A DNA stretch of 64,000 nucleotides from Desulfotruncus alcoholivorax DSM 16058. Lineage in GTDB: Bacteria > Bacillota > Desulfotomaculia > Desulfotomaculales > Desulfallaceae. The DNA lies in the NCBI RefSeq assembly GCF_000430885.1, contig NZ_KE387267.1, forward strand, positions 55,426-119,425, written 5' to 3'. The notes beneath the pieces were generated by a model. That model saw only the letters and a program-made list of their open reading frames with translations, was not told the DNA's origin and did no database searches. Shown in pieces: positions 28,986 through 38,163 of this stretch (position 1 is its first letter; every line of letters begins with the position of its first letter). A program made the translations under genes and the position numbers.

Positions 28986-30179
28986 ATGAGCAATAAGCGG
29001 TTGATAAAAAACATGGATTTTACCCTGATAGGGGTAACAGCCATTATCATAATTTACAGCTTGATAGTTATTGGCAGTGCCAGTACTGACTATGGCTGGT
29101 GGATGCGTCTTGGCCTTGATATGAACAAGCTGCAGGAAGCCAGTGTTTTCCAAAGACTTCTCTGGATGAAAAAAGAATTTGTTTATAAACAATTGATTTG
29201 GGTATTAATTGGTACCTGTGCAGCAATGGCAGTGGTTTATATTCCTTATGAGGACTGGCGCAAATACACCAAACACCTCTATGTAATCAATATACTAATG
29301 CTTGGGGCGGTTCTGGTTCTGGGACACACTGCTATGGGCGCACAACGCTGGATTAACATAGGTCCCTTTGTTTTTCAGCCTTCGGAATTCTCCAAACTTA
29401 TAATTATTATTGTTTTAGCTGATTTTTTAGCAAACAAAGAGGGTAAACTTAGGAACTTGAAGGATCTGCTGCCTTGTTTTATTTATGTTGGTATACCTAT
29501 GATTTTGATTCTGTTGCAACCGGACCTTGGGACATCACTTGTTTTCACCGCTATTTTATTTGGAATGTTGTTTATTGCCAGCAGCAGGCCGCTTCTTGTG
29601 ACGGGATTGTTTAGCGGCGGCCTTGCGGCTGTAATTGGATTGGTTTGGTCTCATCTCAGGTTTGGAACCTGGATTCCACTTCATGACTATCAGCTAAAAA
29701 GGCTAATCATCTTTCTGGACCCCTGGTCTGATATTCAGGGGGCGGGTTACCATGTAATCCAATCTCAGATTGCCATTGGCTCCAGCGGTCTATGGGGTAA
29801 GGGTCTGCTGAGGGGGACGCAAAGTTTTTTAGAGTTTCTTCCTATTAGGCATACCGATTTTATTTTTTCTGTTTTAGCAGAAGAATTTGGTTTCCTGGGA
29901 GCTTTTCTGCTGCTGTGTTTGTTTGCAGTATTTCTCTACCGGGGAGTGCGCATAGCTGCAGAGTCCAAAGATTTATATGGCACGTTGCTTGCCGTTGGGA
30001 TCATCAGCATGTTTGCTTTTCAGATATTGGTTAATATTGGGATGACTATTGCAATAATGCCTGTCACCGGGCTGCCGCTGCCATTGTTTAGTTACGGAGG
30101 AAGCAGTATGATGACCAATCTTGCTGCTATTGGGGCTTTGCTCAATATTTATTTGCGCAGGCAGAAAAATATTTTTTAA
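28986..30179 (+). CDS. rodA: Rod shape-determining protein RodA (SEDS glycosyltransferase)
   Basis: A 397-residue SEDS-family membrane protein with about ten helices that polymerises glycan strands with its class B PBP partner, here likely the PBP2 at 24-27 kb. Signature stretches are GAQRWINIGPFVFQPSEFSKL near 117-138, QPDLGTSLVF near 178, and LPLPLFSYGGSSMMTNLAAIG near 362-383. The family aspartate appears in FIPIRHTDFIFSVLAEE-like sequence near 282-300. The ATG follows a weak GCGGTG. Confidence 0.95.
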   Translation: MSNKRLIKNMDFTLIGVTAIIIIYSLIVIGSASTDYGWWMRLGLDMNKLQEASVFQRLLWMKKEFVYKQLIWVLIGTCAAMAVVYIPYEDWRKYTKHLYVINILMLGAVLVLGHTAMGAQRWINIGPFVFQPSEFSKLIIIIVLADFLANKEGKLRNLKDLLPCFIYVGIPMILILLQPDLGTSLVFTAILFGMLFIASSRPLLVTGLFSGGLAAVIGLVWSHLRFGTWIPLHDYQLKRLIIFLDPWSDIQGAGYHVIQSQIAIGSSGLWGKGLLRGTQSFLEFLPIRHTDFIFSVLAEEFGFLGAFLLLCLFAVFLYRGVRIAAESKDLYGTLLAVGIISMFAFQILVNIGMTIAIMPVTGLPLPLFSYGGSSMMTNLAAIGALLNIYLRRQKNIF

Positions 30180-30238
30180 AGTGGTTAAGGCCGGTGGTCC
30201 CCGCTGCTGGGACATCAATAAGTTGGGGACATTTTACA

Positions 30239-30271
30239 TGGGGACATTCCTTCGAAGGAGGTGTGTTCCCT
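30239..30271. repeat. GGGGACA-type hairpin repeat, copy 2
   Basis: GGGGACATTCCTTC directly abuts GAAGGAGGTGTGTTCCC, giving an imperfect hairpin with a TTCGAA centre. A T-rich tract follows, so it could end the rodA transcript. Confidence 0.6.
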
Positions 30272-30371
30272 TTCCTTTTTTACGTTTTTTTATGTCCATT
30301 ACGTATCTTAGACGGAACTTTTACACACCATAAAATTATTAATTGTGCGTAAATACCGGAGGATAAAAAGA

Positions 30372-31019
30372 ATGGATAATGAAAGCGTTGTGCGCCAGGT
30401 GGCGAGCAAAGAAATAAATTGGTACGGTTCAATTGGGCTTCCACCCTTAACAGAACGCGTAAATGTGCTGGCCAGGGTGGAAAAAGTTGTTCCCATATTA
30501 TTGGATAATTCTGTATTAAGAATTGACGCTTTAGTTAAAATGTTTGCCGTTATCCTTGAAAACAGCGCGTTTGAGGCAGCTTCCGCAAATAAAAAACTGG
30601 ATAAGGATATTGAAACCAGCAGTTTTATTCAGCTTCGTAATGTTAACGACTTTAATAAAATAGTATCCCTGCACCACGAAATTACAGTGGACAAAGTAAG
30701 TGTCAGAATGGAACGAGTTTCAGCGGTAGGTACTCTCTCAATAAGGGTTACCTATTTAGGCTATGTAATGCTGGAAGGTATGGTTGGCGAATTTCCCAAG
30801 AATGAACCGGTGCGGGATGCGCTGATTAATGTTAAGGATATTAATGATGGCCGTATTTTACAAACGGCAACAACGGGAAGCGACGGTAAATATTACGTAA
30901 AGGATCTTAAACCGGGCACTTACCGGGTTGCAGTTGAGGCAGAAGGCTTTGAAGGGGACGAAAAGGTGGCCCTGGTTATGCTGCGCGATCAGGTAAATTT
31001 TGTATTGTACCGCTTATAA
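30372..31019 (+). CDS. Protein of unknown function with C-terminal carboxypeptidase-regulatory-like domain
   Basis: A 215-residue cytosolic-looking protein without signal peptide. The last 80 residues (PVRDALINVKDINDGRILQTATTGSDGKYYVKDLKPGTYRVAVEAEGF) match the CarboxypepD_reg beta-sandwich. The first 130 residues have alternating hydrophobic strands reminiscent of the SPOCS/DUF3794 domains of spore-coat proteins, which I propose only weakly. ATG 30372 was chosen for the GGAGG 9 nt upstream. spoIVFA is 72 bp downstream, so a sporulation role is possible but unproven. Confidence 0.65.
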   Translation: MDNESVVRQVASKEINWYGSIGLPPLTERVNVLARVEKVVPILLDNSVLRIDALVKMFAVILENSAFEAASANKKLDKDIETSSFIQLRNVNDFNKIVSLHHEITVDKVSVRMERVSAVGTLSIRVTYLGYVMLEGMVGEFPKNEPVRDALINVKDINDGRILQTATTGSDGKYYVKDLKPGTYRVAVEAEGFEGDEKVALVMLRDQVNFVLYRL

Positions 31020-31091
31020 AGCTTGTCATATATGTCCATCCCCTTAAATATAAATATCTTACAGCACCAATTTGTTTGAGGGGGGAAGAAA

Positions 31092-31871
31092 TTGAAATGG
31101 GGCAAAATACCCCGGGTTGGGGTGCGAAAAAAAATTGGTAAAGATGAATGGGCTGAATATTATCAATCGATTCATGGGTACCGGCCAATAGCGCCGGCAA
31201 AGCGCAAACGAGGCAGTAGTGGCTGGTTCCGGGTTATATCGGTGCTGGTGATTCTGGCTGTGCTGGTGATCGCCCGCCAGTTTCCCCACCCTGCCGGTGA
31301 ACAAGTGCGGGAAAATCTGCGTTATCTTTTAACCGCTGAATGGAATTTCCGCCCGGTACTGGACAAGTCCATGCAGCTTGCTGCCCAACTAGTTAACTGG
31401 GACAACCCTGTAGTCAACAGCCCGCCCGGGTTGGACGGTGTTTCACAGCCTGTAACGGGAGATAAGCTTGATAATTCGGAAATCAGTGTGCCGGTTTCAG
31501 GAAAGGTAATCAGGAAATACGGCTGGTCCAAGTCTTCCATCGATGACCTGGAAAGATTTCACTCCGGTATCGACATAAGCGCACCGGCTGGCTCAAGTGT
31601 ATCTGCCGCCCTGGACGGAAGGGTTACCAAGGTAGGCAAAGATGGCTCGCTGGGACAATATATCACTATTGATCACGGCAATGGAACATATACCCTCTAT
31701 GGGGGGGTAACTGATGTAATGGTGGTTGAAGGAGAAGATGTCAAAGCCGGCCAGGAAATTGCCGTGGTAGGCGAGGGGGACGTTGACGGCGGAGGGTTGC
31801 ACTTCGAACTGAGAGAGAACGGCAAACTTATTGATCCCCTAACCCGGCTGCAATCCAGCAATAAAAATTAG
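31092..31871 (+). CDS. spoIVFA: Stage IV sporulation protein FA-like, M23 (LytM) domain
   Basis: A 259-residue single-pass membrane protein: a basic cytosolic head, one helix at about 43-62, and an extracytoplasmic LytM domain (residues 150-255). The domain keeps the first metal motif HSGIDI, but the second is GLHFE, where active M23 peptidases have HxH, so it is probably catalytically dead, as expected of SpoIVFA. In Bacillus SpoIVFA holds the SpoIVFB protease in check until the forespore signals. The start is TTG 31092 after GGGGGGAAG. spoIVFB follows 14 bp later. Confidence 0.88.
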   Translation: MKWGKIPRVGVRKKIGKDEWAEYYQSIHGYRPIAPAKRKRGSSGWFRVISVLVILAVLVIARQFPHPAGEQVRENLRYLLTAEWNFRPVLDKSMQLAAQLVNWDNPVVNSPPGLDGVSQPVTGDKLDNSEISVPVSGKVIRKYGWSKSSIDDLERFHSGIDISAPAGSSVSAALDGRVTKVGKDGSLGQYITIDHGNGTYTLYGGVTDVMVVEGEDVKAGQEIAVVGEGDVDGGGLHFELRENGKLIDPLTRLQSSNKN

Positions 31872-31885
31872 CGGGGTTCTTGATT

Positions 31886-32764
31886 ATGCGAATAGGGCGC
31901 TTATTTGGAATTGAACTCTATGTAAACCCTTTTTTCCTGGCTTTGCTGGCGCTGTTTTTCGTGGCCGGGGTGCTCGGCAGGGGACTGGTTGCCTTTGGGG
32001 TGGTGTTTATTCATGAAATGGCTCATGCCCTGACCGCCAGGCAGCTGGGAGTTTCATTAGATGAGGTGGAGCTTTTGCCTTTTGGGGGGGTGGCCCGGGC
32101 AAGTTCCGAGCTGGCGGTTAATCCCGTCCGGGAAGCATATATAGCGGCTGCCGGGCCGGCAAGCAATTTTGCTATGTTTGCTCTGGGCGTGGCGATGAAA
32201 AATTACGGGTTTTGGCATCCCGGCCTGGGCCCGTTTTTTTTGCAGTGCAACCTGATGGTGGCTTTGGTTAACCTGCTTCCCGCCCTGCCTCTGGACGGGG
32301 GCCGGATATACCGGGCCTTTCTGGCGGGTAAAATAGGCATCCGGGAAGCAACTTACCGTGCCGCGGGGATGGGGCAATTAATCGGTTTGGCTATAACCAT
32401 AGCCGGGATAACTGGCATGTGGCTCGGTTATTGTGGATTGGATATTCCCGTAACCGCCCTGTTTATTTTGTACGCCTCTACCCGTGAGCGAAGGGCCGCA
32501 CCATTTTTGTTCATGCAGCTGATCAGGCATAAGCAGGAGGAGCTTTCCAGGGAAGGGTTTTTGCCCGCTGCCCACCTGGTTGCAGTAGAGAGTATGCCAC
32601 TGGGACAATTGATTCGCCCATTTGTTCCCCGCAGCTTTCACCTTATCACTGTACTGGACAACCACTACCGCTATCGGGGCATGGTAACGGAAACAGCGGT
32701 AATTGGTGCGCTTTTGGAAAAGGGTGCCGATACTCCGGTAGGTGCCCTGGTGGAAGGAAAGTAA
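31886..32764 (+). CDS. spoIVFB: Intramembrane metalloprotease SpoIVFB (M50)
   Basis: A 292-residue site-2-type protease that in Bacillus cleaves pro-sigma-K in the mother cell. About six membrane helices carry the zinc motif HEMAH near residues 46-50 and the third ligand in ALPLDGGR near 134-141. The last 90 residues form a cytosolic region (MPLGQLIRPFVPRSFHLITVLDN) like the regulatory CBS-type tail of SpoIVFB. ATG 31886 is preferred over TTG 31880. Pairing with spoIVFA supports the call. Confidence 0.92.
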   Translation: MRIGRLFGIELYVNPFFLALLALFFVAGVLGRGLVAFGVVFIHEMAHALTARQLGVSLDEVELLPFGGVARASSELAVNPVREAYIAAAGPASNFAMFALGVAMKNYGFWHPGLGPFFLQCNLMVALVNLLPALPLDGGRIYRAFLAGKIGIREATYRAAGMGQLIGLAITIAGITGMWLGYCGLDIPVTALFILYASTRERRAAPFLFMQLIRHKQEELSREGFLPAAHLVAVESMPLGQLIRPFVPRSFHLITVLDNHYRYRGMVTETAVIGALLEKGADTPVGALVEGK

Positions 32765-32842
32765 TTAAAAAGGCAGTGTGGCGCACTCCAAAATAGGATA
32801 AAATAATATAAAGGGTTGATTTTTAATGTAATAAATGGTATT

Positions 32843-32952
32843 TAAACATCAGGAGTCAGAAGCCGGGAATTAGCATAAGAGAACGGTTTATCGTCTCGCA
32901 GTACTTTAATTCCGGCTACTGAATTCTGAATACCTGAATAGTAAACATCAGG
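32843..32952. repeat. Dispersed ~100-bp intergenic repeat, copy 3
   Basis: Left block AGGAGTCAGAAGCCGGGAAT, core ACGGTTTATCGTC, right block CCGGCTACTGAATTCTGAAT. TAAACATCAGG is repeated exactly at the two edges (32843-32853 and 32942-32952), the clearest sign of a target duplication in the family. Confidence 0.8.
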
Positions 32953-32976
32953 GTAAAATTTTGGAGGAATTTCGAC

Positions 32977-34863
32977 ATGAGTATGGACAAAAAAATAGAA
33001 AAGGCTTTGCGGCGTGTGCAAAAGCCTGGCCGGTATGCCGGCGGCGAATGGAACGCTGTGCGTAAGGATTGGGTTAGCACCGACTTGAAGATGGCCTTTG
33101 CCTTTCCTGACGTATATGAAGTTGGTATGAGCCACCTGGGCCTGCAGATATTATATGGTTTGGTAAACAGGCGGGACGACGCACTGATGGAAAGGGTGTT
33201 CGCACCCTGGCCGGACATGGAGGAACAATTGCGCAAGATGGGCCTGCCTTTATTTAGCCTTGAATCCCGCAGACCGTTGCGGGATTTTGATATTGTAGGT
33301 TTTACACTGCAGTATGAATTAAGTTTTACCAATATCCTGAATATGCTGGATCTGGGCGAAATACCCTTGCGGTCAGCGGATCGCCTGGCAGAAGAATACC
33401 CACTGGTTGTTGCGGGTGGGCCGTGCGCTTTTAACCCTGAACCCATTGCCGCGTTTATAGACGCTTTTGTTATTGGTGAAGGCGAGGAGGCGATTAACGA
33501 CCTGCTGGATACTTATCACCAGTGGCGTATGCAGGGTGAAAATAAAAAGCAATTGCTGTTAAGGCTGGCAGAAATCGACGGAATTTACGTGCCATCCCTC
33601 TATGAGGTGCAGTATAATGAAAAGGGAGAGGTTAAATCAATAACGGCGAAAGCCGGTGGTGTGCCCGCTGTGGTCAAGAAGAGGGCAGTGGACAACCTTA
33701 ATGCCGTGTTTTACCCAACCCGGCAGATAGTGCCGGCAATTGAAGCTGTGCACGACCGGGCCATGCTTGAAGTGCAGCGCGGCTGTACCAGAGGTTGTCG
33801 TTTTTGTCAGGCTGGCGTTATTTATCGCCCGGTCCGGGAGAAGGATCCGGAAACATTGCTTCAACAAGCCCGGGAAACGCTTGCTTGCACCGGTTGGGGG
33901 GAAATATCGCTGACTTCGCTAAGTACCTCTGATTACTCTCAGGTGCGGCCTTTGATAGAAGAGCTGACCAAAAGGCACAGCGCTGACAGGATTAATGTAT
34001 CACTGCCGTCCTTAAGGGTTGACGCTTTTTCAGTGGACCTGGCCAAGGAAGTGCAAAAGGTGCGCCGGTCCAGCCTTACCTTTGCTCCCGAGGCCGGCAC
34101 GCAGCGGCTAAGGGATGTAATCAACAAAGGCGTAACTGAAAACGATTTAATGGAAGCGGTAACGTCAGCCTTCCGTGGAGGCTGGCAGGCTATCAAGCTA
34201 TATTTTATGATTGGTCTCCCTACTGAGACAGGTGAAGATTTGGAGGGTATTGCTAAATTGGCGCGCCGGGTTCTGGAGAGAGGACGAGAAATTGTCAAAT
34301 CCAAGGGCAGACTTAAAGTAACTGTAAGTGTATCCTCTTTTGTGCCCAAGTCTCATACCGTGTTTCAGTGGGAACCCCAGGATAGCATGGAAGAGCTCCG
34401 GCGTAAACAGGAATTTTTACGTCGTGAACTACGCGGGCGAGGGCTGTTTTTTAACTGGCATGACCCTGAGGGCAGCTTCTTGGAGGCTGTTTTATCCCGG
34501 GGAGACAGGCGACTATGCGATGCCATTGAGGCTGCTTGGCGTAAAGGGTGCCGCTTTGACGGCTGGTCGGAATTTTTTAACCTGGACAGATGGCTGGCGG
34601 CCTTTGACGAAGTTGGAATTGATCCTGAAAAATATGCCTACCGCCGCTATGATTATAATGATACTTTGCCCTGGGACCATATTGGCGCCGGGGTTAATAA
34701 GAAATTTTTAGCGCGTGATCACCGCCGGGCGATGGCCGGGGAAAAAACTCCTGACTGCCGCGGCGGGAAGTGCCCGGGGTGCGGCCTCTGCCCCAGCCTT
34801 GAGATCAAGCCGCGCCTGGCAGGGGGTGAAACCATTGCCCCGGTACAGGATGTTTTACAGTAA
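32977..34863 (+). CDS. B12-binding-type radical SAM protein, TIGR03960-like
   Basis: A 628-residue radical SAM enzyme. A cobalamin-binding-like Rossmann region covers about residues 30-200, and the radical SAM core follows with the iron-sulfur motif CTRGCRFC (C-x3-C-x2-C) near residue 269. The C-terminus ends in the Cys-rich CRGGKCPGCGLC. This family is nearly always followed by a DUF2344/TIGR03936 gene, as here, in an operon with rng and rplU; its substrate is unknown and a role in rRNA or tRNA modification has been guessed from context. ATG 32977 follows GGAGG. Confidence 0.88.
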   Translation: MSMDKKIEKALRRVQKPGRYAGGEWNAVRKDWVSTDLKMAFAFPDVYEVGMSHLGLQILYGLVNRRDDALMERVFAPWPDMEEQLRKMGLPLFSLESRRPLRDFDIVGFTLQYELSFTNILNMLDLGEIPLRSADRLAEEYPLVVAGGPCAFNPEPIAAFIDAFVIGEGEEAINDLLDTYHQWRMQGENKKQLLLRLAEIDGIYVPSLYEVQYNEKGEVKSITAKAGGVPAVVKKRAVDNLNAVFYPTRQIVPAIEAVHDRAMLEVQRGCTRGCRFCQAGVIYRPVREKDPETLLQQARETLACTGWGEISLTSLSTSDYSQVRPLIEELTKRHSADRINVSLPSLRVDAFSVDLAKEVQKVRRSSLTFAPEAGTQRLRDVINKGVTENDLMEAVTSAFRGGWQAIKLYFMIGLPTETGEDLEGIAKLARRVLERGREIVKSKGRLKVTVSVSSFVPKSHTVFQWEPQDSMEELRRKQEFLRRELRGRGLFFNWHDPEGSFLEAVLSRGDRRLCDAIEAAWRKGCRFDGWSEFFNLDRWLAAFDEVGIDPEKYAYRRYDYNDTLPWDHIGAGVNKKFLARDHRRAMAGEKTPDCRGGKCPGCGLCPSLEIKPRLAGGETIAPVQDVLQ

Positions 34864-35479
34864 AAAGGGACCGGCCAGGTTCAATTCACACCTTGACATG
34901 GTGCGAACCCTGGAACGGTCAATGCGCAGGGCGGGTTTGCCCATTGCTTATTCAGAGGGGTTTAATCCCCACCCGCGTTTTAGTTTTGCCGCACCTCTTC
35001 CGGTTGGAGTGGAAGGTTTGGCTGAGCCTTTTGATGTAGAAATGTTGGAGCCTGTTGAAAATAACGTAATTGAAGAGAAATTAAATGCAGTACTGCCTGA
35101 CGGGATCAGGGTGCACGGGGTGGCCACCGTGCCCGATAATGAGCCCTCGCTAATGAGTGTACTGGACAGGGCAAAATATATAGTGCACATAGATGAGGAA
35201 GATCTACCGTTTGAGTTGCCGGACAGCGCGGTGGAGGATTTTTTGAGCCTGGAGCATGTGGAAGTGTTACGTAAGGACAAATTGCGTGATATTAGGCCAG
35301 GGATTTTAAAAATTCAGAAAGTACAAGGAGATAGCGGCTTGACTTTAAACCTGGAACTGAAGGCAGGAAGCGTTATAAACATAAGGCCGGAGGATGCGCT
35401 TGACGCCCTGTTTAAAAACGCTGGAATAGAAACTGATAAAGAAGATTTTCAAATAACCAGGACGGCCCTGTCAACGTGA
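34835..35479 (+). CDS. DUF2344 (TIGR03936-type) radical SAM-associated protein
   Basis: A 214-residue partner protein of unknown function with the family opening KGPARFNSHLDMVRTLERSMRRAGLPIAYSEGFNPHP. The gene overlaps the end of the radical SAM gene by 29 bp in another frame, so the pair is translationally coupled. I placed the start at TTG 34835, 5 nt after GGGGGTGA; ATG 34850 is the alternative. An even longer frame from 34715 would add 40 unlikely residues. Confidence 0.85.
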   Translation: MPRYRMFYSKKGPARFNSHLDMVRTLERSMRRAGLPIAYSEGFNPHPRFSFAAPLPVGVEGLAEPFDVEMLEPVENNVIEEKLNAVLPDGIRVHGVATVPDNEPSLMSVLDRAKYIVHIDEEDLPFELPDSAVEDFLSLEHVEVLRKDKLRDIRPGILKIQKVQGDSGLTLNLELKAGSVINIRPEDALDALFKNAGIETDKEDFQITRTALST

Positions 35480-35545
35480 GCATATAATTGGGGATCCATC
35501 ATTGTTTGCAGTGAAACTTTCGTGGCAATCCCATGCTCATAGGAA

Positions 35546-35598
35546 AGGGGACACACCTCCTCTTGGGGGCATGGTTTTGGGGTCGGAGGTATGTCCCT
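35546..35598. repeat. GGGGACA-type hairpin repeat, copy 3
   Basis: GGGGACACACCTCC (35547-35560) can pair with GGAGGTATGTCCC (35585-35597) around a G-rich loop. It lies between the DUF2344 gene and rng. Confidence 0.6.
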
Positions 35599-35694
35599 AA
35601 ATTACGCTTTGCTTTTGCTCGAAATGGCAAAAGCAAAGCGGTTGCAATGTCCGGTTGTACTTAATGTTTTACTGTATGATTGAGAGGAAAAAGC

Positions 35695-37389
35695 ATGTTT
35701 AAGGAAATTCTGATCAATGTTGGAGAAGAAGAAACCAGGGTGGCCGTTCTAGAAAACAAGGTGCTGGTGGAAATGTTTATAGAGCGATCACCGAATCAAC
35801 GACTTGTTGGCAATATTTTCAAGGGCAGAGTGGAAAACGTGCTGCCCGGTATGCAGGCTGCCTTTGTGGATATCGGCCTGGAGAAAAACGCTTTTCTTTA
35901 TGTTGAAGACGCAATTCCTTCCCGCAATGTGGATTCAGGTCAAAACCAGGGTGATTCAACCCTGGGCACCAACATTTGCGACATTTTAAAGCAAGGTCAG
36001 GAGCTAATTGTGCAGATCGTTAAAGAGCCCATTGGCACCAAAGGGGCTCGCGTCACAACCCATATTACCCTGCCGGGACGCTATCTGGTGTTGATGCCGA
36101 CCGTGGATTATATTGGTATTTCCAGGCGCATTGAGGACGAAAAGGAGAGAGATCGTTTAAGGGAACTGGCCGCCAGGGTTAAGCCGGAGGGCATGGGTGT
36201 GATTGTTCGCACCGTGGCCGGGGGTGTGGATGAAGATGAACTTGTATTTGATGCCACCATGCTGACCGGATTATGGCGTAAAATCATCAACCGTTCAAAC
36301 CACGGCCCTGTTCCCAACCTGCTGCACCGTGACCTGGAACTTATCCAGCGTATTTTGAGGGATATTTTTACTGAGGATGTAGACCGGTTAAGTATAGATT
36401 CCCGCTATGAGTATGAGAAAATAATTGATCTGTTGGATATTTTGGGGCCCCGCCTTAAAGTAAAGGTTTTTTTGGAAGAAAGAATCAATCTGTTTATAGA
36501 AAATAATATTGATGCCGAATTGGAAAAGGCGCTAAAACGAAAAGTATGGCTCAAGTGTGGAGGCTATATCGTAATTGACCAGGCCGAAGCACTAACTGCC
36601 ATTGATGTTAACACCGGTAAATACGTTGGCAGCACCAACTTGGAGGACACGGTATTAAAAACCAATCTTGAGGCAGCGGTTGAAATAGCACGACAGCTAC
36701 GGCTGCGAAATATTGGCGGAATAATCATAGTTGACTTTATTGATATGACCAGAGAAGAACACCGGCGGCAGGTACTTGATGTGCTGGAAGAGGAAATACG
36801 CAAAGACAAAACCAAGACTAACATTTTAGGTATTACTCAACTCGGTTTGGTGGAAATGACCCGGAAGAAAGTCCGGCCCAGCCTGGCTGAGGTGCTGCAA
36901 AAGGCCTGCCCTTATTGCGACGGGCGGGGTAAGGTTTTGTCGGAAGAAACAGTTGGCATAAGTATTAAACAGCAAATTCACCAAATGGCCAAGCAAACCG
37001 CGGCGGAGACCATTCTGGTAGAAGCTAACCCGTTGGTGGCCGCAAGGCTGATTGGCAGTGGAGGTGCCAACCTGCGTGATTTAGAGGCGCGTATTGGTAA
37101 AAATTTGTATATCAGAGGTTCAGCCGAACATCATATTGAGTCGGTTTCCATGCGCCCCCTCTATGACCAGGACGACATTCAGGCCCAAACTTTGCCGGTT
37201 AAACCAGGGCAGGTACTGGAGGTTAGGGTCGAGGAACCCCATGCTAACAATTACAACGATGGAATTGCCAGGGTCAATGGTTTCATACTTGACATAGAAG
37301 GAGCAGGATCACTTGTTGGAGAGACCGTACCCGTTGAGGTGAGCAAGGTTTTTAGGACTTATGCCAAGGCCAGACTGATTCAGGCATGA
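35695..37389 (+). CDS. rng: Ribonuclease G/E family endoribonuclease
   Basis: A 564-residue RNase E/G-type enzyme that cuts single-stranded RNA from a 5' monophosphate and matures rRNA and mRNA. An S1 domain (residues about 35-125) is followed by the catalytic core with AIDVNTGKYVG near 302 and IIIVDFIDM near 343, which hold the metal-binding aspartates. The zinc-link CPYCDGRG sits near 404. There is no RNase E-type degradosome tail. ATG 35695 follows AGAGG. It precedes rplU, as in many clostridia. Confidence 0.95.
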   Translation: MFKEILINVGEEETRVAVLENKVLVEMFIERSPNQRLVGNIFKGRVENVLPGMQAAFVDIGLEKNAFLYVEDAIPSRNVDSGQNQGDSTLGTNICDILKQGQELIVQIVKEPIGTKGARVTTHITLPGRYLVLMPTVDYIGISRRIEDEKERDRLRELAARVKPEGMGVIVRTVAGGVDEDELVFDATMLTGLWRKIINRSNHGPVPNLLHRDLELIQRILRDIFTEDVDRLSIDSRYEYEKIIDLLDILGPRLKVKVFLEERINLFIENNIDAELEKALKRKVWLKCGGYIVIDQAEALTAIDVNTGKYVGSTNLEDTVLKTNLEAAVEIARQLRLRNIGGIIIVDFIDMTREEHRRQVLDVLEEEIRKDKTKTNILGITQLGLVEMTRKKVRPSLAEVLQKACPYCDGRGKVLSEETVGISIKQQIHQMAKQTAAETILVEANPLVAARLIGSGGANLRDLEARIGKNLYIRGSAEHHIESVSMRPLYDQDDIQAQTLPVKPGQVLEVRVEEPHANNYNDGIARVNGFILDIEGAGSLVGETVPVEVSKVFRTYAKARLIQA

Positions 37390-37431
37390 TTAGCCCGGTG
37401 AGAAGCATTGGGGACATTGGGGAAGGTATAC

Positions 37432-37459
37432 TTGACAAAAACCTTCGTTATGATAGAAT
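37432..37459 (+). promoter_or_regulatory. Promoter of rplU-rpmA
   Basis: TTGACA at 37432-37437 and TAGAAT at 37454-37459 with a 16-bp spacer. It is about 100 bp upstream of rplU. Confidence 0.7.
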
Positions 37460-37465
37460 AACTTA

Positions 37466-37556
37466 TTGTAGGCTACAAAAGTACCGCTCGTGACGGGTTG
37501 TAAATGGTTTATCCTACCCGAATCCCGGCGAGTCCTAAGCAAAAGGGGGAAACTTA
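37466..37556 (+). promoter_or_regulatory. Candidate ribosomal protein L21 leader
   Basis: A roughly 90-nt untranslated leader with several short complementary blocks (GTAGGCT, GGTTTATCCTACCC, CGAATCCCGGCGAGTCC). It is in the place where Firmicutes carry the L21 leader RNA used for autogenous control. I recognise it by position, not by a confirmed fold. Confidence 0.4.
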
Positions 37557-37558
37557 TA

Positions 37559-37870
37559 TTGTACGCTATAATTGAAACCGGTGGCAAGCAATACCGTGTG
37601 TCTGAGGGTGACACCATTTTTATTGAAAAACTGCCTGTAGATGCTGGTGAAACTTATGAGGTTAAAAAGGTCCTGGCCGTGGAAAAGGATGGAACGCTTA
37701 AAGTCGGCAATCCAGTGATTGACGGCGCCAGCGTTACACTGAAGGTTGAAAAGCACGGCAGAGATAAAAAGATTATTGTTTTCAAATACAAGCCCAAGAA
37801 GAATTACCGGCGTAAAAAAGGCCACCGTCAGTCCTTTACCAGGGTTGTGGTGGAAAAAATACAGGCCTGA
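37559..37870 (+). CDS. rplU: Large ribosomal subunit protein bL21
   Basis: A 103-residue 50S protein that contacts 23S rRNA. It begins [20 protein letters not shown] and ends with [19 protein letters not shown], both standard for L21. TTG 37559 sits 8 nt after AGGGGG and gives the family length; a GTG 69 nt upstream would place the leader inside the gene. rpmA follows after 20 bp, with no prp/ysxB gene between. Confidence 0.96.
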   Translation: MYAIIETGGKQYRVSEGDTIFIEKLPVDAGETYEVKKVLAVEKDGTLKVGNPVIDGASVTLKVEKHGRDKKIIVFKYKPKKNYRRKKGHRQSFTRVVVEKIQA

Positions 37871-37890
37871 TTGACGGAGGTGAGATATAG

Positions 37891-38163
37891 ATGGCACATA
37901 AGAAAGGTGTAGGTAGTTCCCGCAACGGTCGCGATTCCAAGCCAAAGATGTTGGGGGTTAAGCGTGGCGACGGTCAGTTTGTTACCGCAGGCAGCATTCT
38001 GGTACGCCAGAGGGGCACCCGCATTCATCCCGGCCGCAATGTCGGCCGCGGAGGAGACGATACATTGTTTGCCTTGGTGGACGGCATTGTGTCATTCCAA
38101 ACCAGGGGTAAAGATAAAAAAATGGTCACTATTAAAGAAGTTGAGAAGACCGCTGCCCTATAA
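37891..38163 (+). CDS. rpmA: Large ribosomal subunit protein bL27
   Basis: A 90-residue 50S protein near the peptidyl transferase centre. It starts directly as [16 protein letters not shown]. Most Firmicutes L27 carry about nine extra N-terminal residues (ending in FF or FA) that the Prp protease removes; this one has none. The gap to rplU is 20 bp, too small for the prp gene usually found there. GGAGGTGAG precedes the ATG. Confidence 0.96.
   Translation: MAHKKGVGSSRNGRDSKPKMLGVKRGDGQFVTAGSILVRQRGTRIHPGRNVGRGGDDTLFALVDGIVSFQTRGKDKKMVTIKEVEKTAAL

Noticed and set aside
30121..30333. A 70-codon frame after rodA
   Set aside because: It overlaps the rodA end and the GGGGACA hairpin and has no ribosome site.
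30372..31019. Assigning the gene before spoIVFA firmly to spore-coat SPOCS proteins
   Set aside because: Only the C-terminal regulatory-like domain is clear; the SPOCS resemblance rests on strand pattern alone.
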